This document shows positions 24,301 to 29,625 of a stretch of DNA of 29,625 nt, in pieces. The stretch is from Halothece sp964463655 (GTDB taxonomy: Bacteria > Cyanobacteriota > Cyanobacteriia > Cyanobacteriales > Rubidibacteraceae). Location: contig CAYXDG010000043.1 in assembly GCA_964463655.1 (NCBI GenBank), positions 1 through 29,625 of the forward strand, read 5' to 3'. The notes under the pieces were generated by a model. That model did no database searches. It worked only from the letters and a program-made list of their open reading frames with translations, and was not told the origin of the DNA. Made by a program: the position numbers and the translations under genes. Numbering within the stretch: position 1 is the first letter of the stretch; the number at the start of each line of letters is the position of its first letter.

Positions 24301-24819
24301 ATGAGAGTAAACGCGAGCCCCTCCTTCTCTGAAACCATGTCTTCCCAACAACCAATGAATTCTCATTTGAGTTTAATCTCTAGTCCCCCAAAACATTCTA
24401 CTCCCGCCACCGAGCTTCCAGAAACCCGTCAGCTTGCTTTTAAGGTCGCTCCCGATATTTTCAGTAGCTTCCGTTATGCTTGGTCAGGGGTTCAATATAC
24501 ATTTGCGACACAACGTAATTTTCGGATTCATGCTGCGATCGCCGCGATCGCCCTCAGTCTCAGCATCCTGCTCCAAATTAGTGCGGTGAAAATGGCAATC
24601 ATTGGTTTGACGATCGCTTTAGTCTTGGTCTTAGAACTGATTAACACCGCCGTGGAGTCAGTGGTTGACCTGACGGTGGAACAAAATTACCACCATCTGG
24701 CAAAAGTCGCCAAAGACTGCGCGGCTGGAGCCGTCTTAGTCGCAGCGATCGCAGCCGTTTTTGTCGCAGGGGTGATCCTATTTCCACCCCTGTTTTCTTT
24801 ATTAATGAACTTTCATTGA
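24301..24819 (+). CDS. dgkA: Diacylglycerol kinase (DgkA type)
   Basis: A small integral membrane kinase that phosphorylates diacylglycerol or undecaprenol and recycles lipid intermediates. The 172-aa protein has a polar N-terminal extension of about 50 residues, then FRYAWSGVQYTFATQRNFRIH, three transmembrane helices, the active-site signature ELINTAVESVVDL, and AKDCAAGAVLVAAIAA. The extension makes it longer than the 120-residue enterobacterial enzyme, as in other cyanobacteria. An internal ATG at position 12 could be the true start, but AAGGT ten bases before 24301 supports the first. It follows ybeY, so an operon is likely. Which lipid it uses cannot be read from sequence. Confidence 0.92.
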   Translation: MRVNASPSFSETMSSQQPMNSHLSLISSPPKHSTPATELPETRQLAFKVAPDIFSSFRYAWSGVQYTFATQRNFRIHAAIAAIALSLSILLQISAVKMAIIGLTIALVLVLELINTAVESVVDLTVEQNYHHLAKVAKDCAAGAVLVAAIAAVFVAGVILFPPLFSLLMNFH

Positions 24820-24924
24820 ATCTTGATGCTGTTTTTTTAAGGTGGGATTGGAGTCGTGCGTTGACCATAAGTTGACGCTAAAGTAGAACTAAGGATGATT
24901 TGTCGCCACTAAAACTTGCAACTG

Positions 24925-25599
24925 ATGCCTAACTCGGATCACTATAAAACCCTTGGACTAACACCAGACGCAACGCAAAAAGATATTAAACAAGCCTATC
25001 GTCGCCTAGCCAAGCAACATCACCCTGATCAGAGTGAAGAAAGCAACAGTCATGAAAAAATCATTTCCATTAATGCAGCTTATGAAATTTTAGGAAATCC
25101 TACCCTTAGAGCATCCTACGATCGCGCTTTTTTCTACAAACGTTCCATTCGCAATCAAAAAGCCCAACAGTACTATCATCATCAACGGCGACAACAACGC
25201 TATACAGACTACCAAGTGACCCAATGGCTGAAAAATGTTTATCAGCCTGTGATTAACAAAGTCGAAGAAATTATCTCTCCCTTAGAAATGCAAATTGATC
25301 ATCTCGCAGGAGACCCCTTTGATGATGAACTCCTCAATCACTTTCAAGGGTATCTCGATTCCTGTCGCGGTTTAGTTCAACAAGCCAAGCAGATTCTTCA
25401 CTCTCAACCCAATCCTGCTAACTTCGCGGGGACAGCAGCCCATCTCTATTATTGTCTCAATCAACTCGATGATGGGATTGAAGAATTAGCCTATTTTCCC
25501 TTTAATTTTGACGAACGTCACCTCCACACAGGACAAGAGTTATTCTGCATCGCGGAAGGATTACAAAGGAAAGCAGAAACAACCGTCGATTACAATTAA
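24925..25599 (+). CDS. J-domain protein
   Basis: A DnaJ-type co-chaperone that stimulates an Hsp70. The 224-aa protein starts with a complete J domain (about 4-70): HYKTLGLTPDATQKDIKQAY, the HPD motif in KQHHPDQSEES, and AAYEILGNPTLRASYDRA. The rest (about 80-224) is a helical region without Gly/Phe-rich or zinc-finger domains, so it is a type III J-protein with a client-specific tail (QMQIDHL-like repeats of charged helices). The ATG at 24925 is preferred over a TTG at 24916. It lies 105 nt after dgkA; the role is otherwise unknown. Confidence 0.85.
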   Translation: MPNSDHYKTLGLTPDATQKDIKQAYRRLAKQHHPDQSEESNSHEKIISINAAYEILGNPTLRASYDRAFFYKRSIRNQKAQQYYHHQRRQQRYTDYQVTQWLKNVYQPVINKVEEIISPLEMQIDHLAGDPFDDELLNHFQGYLDSCRGLVQQAKQILHSQPNPANFAGTAAHLYYCLNQLDDGIEELAYFPFNFDERHLHTGQELFCIAEGLQRKAETTVDYN

Positions 25600-25667
25600 C
25601 AATTAGGTTGTCGTTCTTCCTTCTTTGAATATCACCCCAATAGGGGAAAGAGGGGCGACACAGAACC

Positions 25668-26057
25668 ATGAACCAATTATTAATTGTTTCGCTGATGATC
25701 AACTTATTTAGATTTATCATTCTTCTTTCTTTTTTATTCATCTTTTCTGGTTGTAGGACGCAGAAAACCCAACTCCATCAGCTTTCTGACCTCAGAGAAA
25801 ATCAGCAACTTCTTCTCAGAAACAAAACTCTCTCTAAATCAACTTATGGTTTGTTAATTCTTGGTAAGGGGGAAATAGACGGTCGGGCAAGAATCGCTCT
25901 CTTATTGGATGGGAGGGTTTATAAAACTGAAATCATCTCAGGAAAGGTTCAGTTTCAATGGCGAGAAAAGTGGCGCAATCCTCACGCGATTATTCGCTAT
26001 CAACCCCTCAATGTCACTGAGGGAAATTTAAGATTTAGTGTTACTTTTTTGGATTAA
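25668..26057 (+). CDS. Small putative lipoprotein (129 aa)
   Basis: I do not recognise this protein. The N-terminus is hydrophobic and ends in a lipobox-like FSGC with C29, so it is probably a periplasm-facing lipoprotein; an internal ATG (25695) would shorten the signal to a more usual length. The remaining 100 residues are basic, with a strand-rich C-terminal half (IALLLDGRVYKTEIISGKVQ). GAGGGG lies about 12 bases upstream. It ends 5 nt before the thioredoxin-CcdA fusion gene, so the two are one transcript and may act together in thiol chemistry at the membrane. Confidence 0.65.
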   Translation: MNQLLIVSLMINLFRFIILLSFLFIFSGCRTQKTQLHQLSDLRENQQLLLRNKTLSKSTYGLLILGKGEIDGRARIALLLDGRVYKTEIISGKVQFQWREKWRNPHAIIRYQPLNVTEGNLRFSVTFLD

Positions 26058-26062
26058 AACTC

Positions 26063-27448
26063 ATGAAACGTTGGACATTGATTTCTCGATCGCTGCTGGC
26101 TGGGTTAGCTCTTATTTTGACTCTTATCTTCTCTAACCAAACCTCTGTCATTGCACAATCAGAAACCGTAGAAGTCTATTTCTACTATAGCACAACTTGC
26201 CCCCATTGTGCCAAACAAAAACCCATCATGAATTACCTTGATCAACACAATGAACAAGTCAAGGTCAAGGCGATCGAGGTTAGTGAAAAGCCAGAAGTTT
26301 GGCAAAATTATCTCGAAGAAAATAATATTAAAACCACTGCTGTTCCCAGAACTGTTATTGGTGATAAAGCATTTGTTGGCTTTGCAGAAGCGATCGGAGA
26401 GTTAGAATATAATGATGCCTATCAAGCCTATTTAGGCTATAAAAATCAAATTTTCAAAGCCATTCAAGCAGAAATTAATACGCCTTTGAAGACACCCGAT
26501 CAGGAAGAAAAACAACAATCGTCTCGCCCTTGGTTAGTCTTTTCTTTTCCATTTCTCTACGCAATCAGTTACCCAATCTTGAGAGGAAAATTCAGCAAAG
26601 ACCAGCACCAACGATATTGGATTGGTGGGTTGCTTGCGGTGACAATCATTAGTGTTTTTTCCTTCGTTTTTCTTCTTCCCGAAGCAACTATTCAAAACCT
26701 TGCTCAAGGATTGCCTTTTCCTTTCTTTGTTGGCGCGATCGCCCTAGCAGATGGCTTTAATCCTTGTGCATTTACAGTCTTAATTATTCTGCTGTCTCTG
26801 CTGACTTATACCAAAGAGAAGAAAGACATGATTATTGTTGGTTCAACTTTTATTTTAACCTCAGCGATCATGTACTTTAGTTTTATTATCGCGATGGTTT
26901 TTGTCGGATCATTCTTTTTAGAACGATATGGTCAAATCGCTCTGATGCTATTAGGTGGGATGGTCACGATCGCTGGGATTATCAATATCAAAGATTATTT
27001 CTTCTTCAAACAATCCATTTCCCTTTCTCTCTCCGAAAAACAGCAATTAACCATCACCCAAAAAGCAGGAGGAATCGCCAGACAATTAAATCGCGCTAAA
27101 CTAGAATCAAAACAGTTTTGGTTAGCATTAGGTGCTACAATTTTATTAGCTATCTTTGTGAATCTCATTGAATTAGGTTGCACAGCAATTCTTCCCGTGG
27201 TTTATATGACCACACTCGTGAATCATTGCACAGCAAATATAGCTTTGTGTTATACTGTGTGGACAGGTATTTATGCGTTTGTTTATATTATCCCCCTGTT
27301 TGCAATTTTATTGAACTTTATCTACTCCTTTCGTTCCTCTCGTCTGAGCGAAGATCAGGGGCGAATCCTGAAACTCTTTTCTGGAGTATTCATGCTATTA
27401 TTTGGCTTAATTATGCTGCTCAAGCCTCAGTTTTTAATCCTTGGTTAG
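26063..27448 (+). CDS. Thioredoxin-fold/CcdA-like transmembrane thiol-disulfide fusion protein
   Basis: A 461-aa protein with a signal peptide or N-terminal anchor (1-31), then a thioredoxin-like domain (about 35-125) with the active-site pair C46-P-H-C49 and a cis-proline region (TTAVPRTVIG). After a charged linker come about seven hydrophobic spans, with the two half-repeats of DsbD/CcdA-type proteins marked by one cysteine each: FNPCAFTVLIILL and LGCTAILPVVYM. Such proteins carry reducing electrons across the membrane. A thioredoxin domain placed before, not after, the membrane part is the arrangement of only some families. A role in cytochrome c or periplasmic thiol reduction is likely. 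It begins 5 nt after the lipoprotein gene. Confidence 0.8.
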   Translation: MKRWTLISRSLLAGLALILTLIFSNQTSVIAQSETVEVYFYYSTTCPHCAKQKPIMNYLDQHNEQVKVKAIEVSEKPEVWQNYLEENNIKTTAVPRTVIGDKAFVGFAEAIGELEYNDAYQAYLGYKNQIFKAIQAEINTPLKTPDQEEKQQSSRPWLVFSFPFLYAISYPILRGKFSKDQHQRYWIGGLLAVTIISVFSFVFLLPEATIQNLAQGLPFPFFVGAIALADGFNPCAFTVLIILLSLLTYTKEKKDMIIVGSTFILTSAIMYFSFIIAMVFVGSFFLERYGQIALMLLGGMVTIAGIINIKDYFFFKQSISLSLSEKQQLTITQKAGGIARQLNRAKLESKQFWLALGATILLAIFVNLIELGCTAILPVVYMTTLVNHCTANIALCYTVWTGIYAFVYIIPLFAILLNFIYSFRSSRLSEDQGRILKLFSGVFMLLFGLIMLLKPQFLILG

Positions 27449-27493
27449 AGCCTGAAATAAGATAGTAAGTAAAGTCTAAAAAATATCTCAACA

Positions 27494-29230
27494 ATGTCTA
27501 TTCTAAGATTAGAAAAAATCAGCAAAATCTATCCTACTGGGGAAGTTCTCAAAGATGTCAACTGGGAAGTCAAAGCAGGAGAAAGAGTCGGGTTAGTCGG
27601 CGTTAATGGGGCTGGAAAAACTACGCAACTAAAGATTATTATGGGAGAAACGGAACCGACCACTGGCGAGGTGGTTCGTCCATCAGCATTAAAGGTTAGT
27701 TGCTTGAGTCAAGAGTTTGATGTCGATCCCAACTTAAGCGTTAGACAAGAACTTTGGCGAGTCTTCAAAAAAGCGAATGAAGTGCATAAAAATTTGGAAA
27801 AAATCCAGAAAGAAATGGAAACTGCTTCGCCAGAGGAACTAGATAAACTAATTCATAAGTTAGACCGTTATCAGCAGGAGTTTGAAGCAGAAGACGGCTA
27901 TCAACTGGACACAAAAATTAGTTGTTTATTACCTGAATTAGGCTTTTTCCCAGAAGACGGCGATCGCGCGGTTTCTAATTTTAGCGGGGGTTGGCAAATG
28001 CGAATCTGTCTGGGGAAAGTAATATTACAAAAACCTGACGTTTTATTATTAGACGAACCGACCAACCATTTAGATTTAGAAACCATTGAATGGTTAGAAA
28101 AGTATCTCAAAAATCTGAATACCCCAATGGTCATCGTTTCCCATGATCGCGAATTTTTAGACCGTTTATGCACCCAAATTGTCGAAACAGAGCGCGGTGT
28201 TTCTAATACCTATCTTGGTAATTATTCCAGTTACCTAGAACAAAAAGAATATAACCGACAAGCGCAAATGAGTGCCTATGAACGTCAACAAAAAGAAATC
28301 GCCAAACAAGAAGAATTTGTAGAACGCTTTCGCGCTAGTGCCACTCGTAGCACCCAAGCAAAAAGTCGGGAAAAACAACTGGAGAAAATCGAAGAAATTG
28401 AAGCACCAGACGCAAATGTTAAAACGCTAAAATTTAGGTTTCCTAATGCTCCCAGAAGCGGACAAGAAGTGGTTAAAATTGAAAACCTTACTCATGCCTT
28501 TGATGATAAAATATTGTTTTTGGGAGCAAATTTAACCGTAGAAAGAGGCGATCGCGTTGCCTTTTTAGGACCCAATGGCTCAGGAAAATCAACGATTCTC
28601 AAACTGATTATGGGCCTAGAAACCCCCACTGAGGGAACAGTTAAATTGGGAGAACATAATGTTATTCCCGGTTATTTTGAACAAAATCAAGCCGAAGCTC
28701 TAGACCTGACCTTAACCGTAGAAGAAACCATTCAAAAAGCTGTTCCTGATTGGAAATACGAAGAAATTAGAGCTTTATTAGGGAAATTTCTCTTCAGTGG
28801 GGATACCGTTAAGAAAAAAGTTGCAACTCTAAGCGGGGGAGAAAAAGCCAGACTCGCTCTTGCAAAAATGCTCTTACAACCCGTTAATTTATTAATCCTT
28901 GATGAGCCAACGAATCACCTTGATATTCCCGCCAAAGAAAACATTGAATCAGCATTGCAAAACTATGACGGTTCGGCTCTAATTGTGTCGCACGATCGCT
29001 ATTTTATCTCGAAAGTTGCCACAAAAATTGTTGAGATTAGCGAAGGAGAATTAGTGGTTTATGATGGGGATTATAACTACTACCTAGACAAGAAATACGA
29101 AGAAGCCGAAGCCATTCGCTTAGCAGCAGAAAAAGCCGAAGCCGAAGCAAAACGAAAAGCAAAACAGGAGAAACAAAAAGAGAAAGACAAAGCAAAAAAA
29201 GCAACCAAACAAAGTAAGAAATTAAAATAG
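27494..29230 (+). CDS. ABC-F family ATPase
   Basis: A soluble protein with two ABC domains and no membrane part; ABC-F proteins act on ribosomes. The first domain has Walker A GVNGAGKTT (36-44), signature FSGGW (163-167) and Walker B with D187/E188; the second has GPNGSGKST (359-367), LSGGE (446-450) and D470/E471. The ABC-F linker lies between (about 240-305, helical, with AYERQQKEIAKQEEFVERFR), and a Lys/Glu/Ala-rich coiled tail follows from about 540. The 578-aa length suits the Uup/EttA/YheS group; the exact subgroup is not resolved. The stop is 24 nt from the IS605-type right end, which has not disrupted the gene. Confidence 0.93.
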   Translation: MSILRLEKISKIYPTGEVLKDVNWEVKAGERVGLVGVNGAGKTTQLKIIMGETEPTTGEVVRPSALKVSCLSQEFDVDPNLSVRQELWRVFKKANEVHKNLEKIQKEMETASPEELDKLIHKLDRYQQEFEAEDGYQLDTKISCLLPELGFFPEDGDRAVSNFSGGWQMRICLGKVILQKPDVLLLDEPTNHLDLETIEWLEKYLKNLNTPMVIVSHDREFLDRLCTQIVETERGVSNTYLGNYSSYLEQKEYNRQAQMSAYERQQKEIAKQEEFVERFRASATRSTQAKSREKQLEKIEEIEAPDANVKTLKFRFPNAPRSGQEVVKIENLTHAFDDKILFLGANLTVERGDRVAFLGPNGSGKSTILKLIMGLETPTEGTVKLGEHNVIPGYFEQNQAEALDLTLTVEETIQKAVPDWKYEEIRALLGKFLFSGDTVKKKVATLSGGEKARLALAKMLLQPVNLLILDEPTNHLDIPAKENIESALQNYDGSALIVSHDRYFISKVATKIVEISEGELVVYDGDYNYYLDKKYEEAEAIRLAAEKAEAEAKRKAKQEKQKEKDKAKKATKQSKKLK

Positions 29231-29254
29231 AGCAGAAATGCTAAATTAAAGGTT

Positions 29255-29364
29255 TTGACATCCTCCCCGCCCTAAAAGGCGGAGATTCCTACTAGAACCA
29301 ACTTAATTGTTTGTCCTCTCGGTGGGTTGACGCTTCAACGGGAACAGCTACCAAATCGGTAGTC
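29255..29364 (-). ncRNA. Candidate omega-RNA (reRNA) region of the IS605 right end
   Basis: In TnpB systems the 3' part of tnpB plus the right end is transcribed as the guide RNA scaffold, with the guide taken from DNA beyond the right end. Here the 110 nt between the tnpB stop and TCAA keeps three stem-loops, so the scaffold may survive even though the protein does not. Transcription is not shown. The guide would correspond to the minus strand from 29254 leftward, within the 3' flank of the ABC-F gene. Confidence 0.4.
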
Positions 29365-29625
29365 TCACACTATTTTGGATAGCGCGACCGTATGCTGATT
29401 AATCTTAAACCCATTACGAGTAAACCTAGCTGACTGTTTAGAACGACGTTTTTTGAACTTAGGGGGTCTAATTTTTCTTCCTTTACGCTTTCCTTTACAA
29501 GAGTCAAAGAAGTTCTTGAATGCGGTCTTTAAGTCCTGCAAAGACTGTTGCAAAGGAATTGATGAAACTTCCTTAAGCCATTCTCTCTCTGCTATTTTTT
29601 TACTTTCGGTTAGAGATTTTGACCA
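29365..29625 (-). pseudogene. Truncated TnpB (IS605 OrfB) fragment
   Basis: The frame is open to the window edge and reads WSKSLTESKKIAEREWLKEV, then SSIPLQQSLQDLKTAF, then KNFFDSCKGKRKGRKIRPPK and FKKRRSKQSARFTRNGFKI, which matches the N-terminal region of TnpB proteins. It stops after LSKIV, long before the RuvC nuclease motifs and zinc ribbon. The right-end sequence begins immediately, so an internal deletion appears to have removed most of tnpB. No active nuclease can be made from this copy. Confidence 0.8.

Larger units (their letters stand above)
29255..29625 (-). mobile_element. Right end of an IS200/IS605-family element (partial, truncated)
   Basis: On minus, a truncated tnpB is followed by a 110-nt right end containing three stem-loops: CTACC/GGTAG (29348-29362), GTTGA/TCAAC (29326-29339), and the terminal CCGCC/GGCGG hairpin (29267-29282) followed by GGATGTCAA. 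The TCAA (29255-29258) is the type of cleavage motif used at the right end of IS605-like elements. No inverted terminal repeats or target duplication are expected in this family. The other end lies beyond the window. Confidence 0.75.

Noticed and set aside
29340..29380. CRISPR-repeat-like sequence with a short dyad
   Set aside because: It occurs once, without spacers, and lies within the IS605 right end.

Overview
The window is cyanobacterial chromosomal DNA. It carries a thylakoid cytochrome b6f operon (petB-petD), a D1-type C-terminal processing protease, several cyanobacterium-typical small proteins (a DUF3285-type protein and a 61-aa coiled-coil protein), many copies of the HIP1 octamer GCGATCGC, and heptanucleotide tandem repeats of the STRR type. 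The species cannot be fixed from the sequence alone. Gene order is chromosomal and mostly housekeeping; the only mobile-element trace is a truncated IS200/IS605 element at the right edge.

Layout. 34-2277 (minus): a TM2-domain membrane protein, then petD and petB with a clear Rho-independent terminator behind petD. 2775-5623: ctpA on plus, divergent from petB, converging with a 4-nt overlap on an LpxB-related protein, then a small coiled-coil protein. 5835-7848: a DUF445 membrane protein and mobA. 7999-10754: glcE and glcF, two subunits of glycolate dehydrogenase (photorespiratory glycolate oxidation), separated by a G/C-rich dispersed palindrome. 10803-13138: ilvH (minus), then a WcaF-like acetyltransferase overlapping an ArsP/DUF318-type permease.

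13327-22365 is the most unusual part. All genes are on plus: a 717-aa exported protein with degenerate helical repeats and a C-terminal beta-barrel, a 128-aa exported proline-rich protein, a 240-aa conserved protein of unknown function, then a type I secretion cassette. The cassette has a parvulin-like peptidyl-prolyl isomerase, a 1006-aa ABC exporter with an N-terminal cyclic-nucleotide-binding-like domain and a catalytically dead C39-like domain, and an HlyD-type adaptor. The isomerase and exporter overlap by ATGA. I read this as a secretion system with its own cytoplasmic chaperone, possibly with its outer-membrane partner or cargo encoded just upstream.

22376-29230: prfB, which needs a +1 programmed frameshift (CTT TGA C) and starts 10 nt after the HlyD gene; a 50-aa DUF3285-type membrane protein coupled to ybeY; dgkA; a J-domain protein; a small lipoprotein followed 5 nt later by a thioredoxin-CcdA-like fusion; and an ABC-F ATPase. 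29255-29625 is the right end of an IS200/IS605 element with a truncated tnpB and a retained right end that could encode an omega-RNA.
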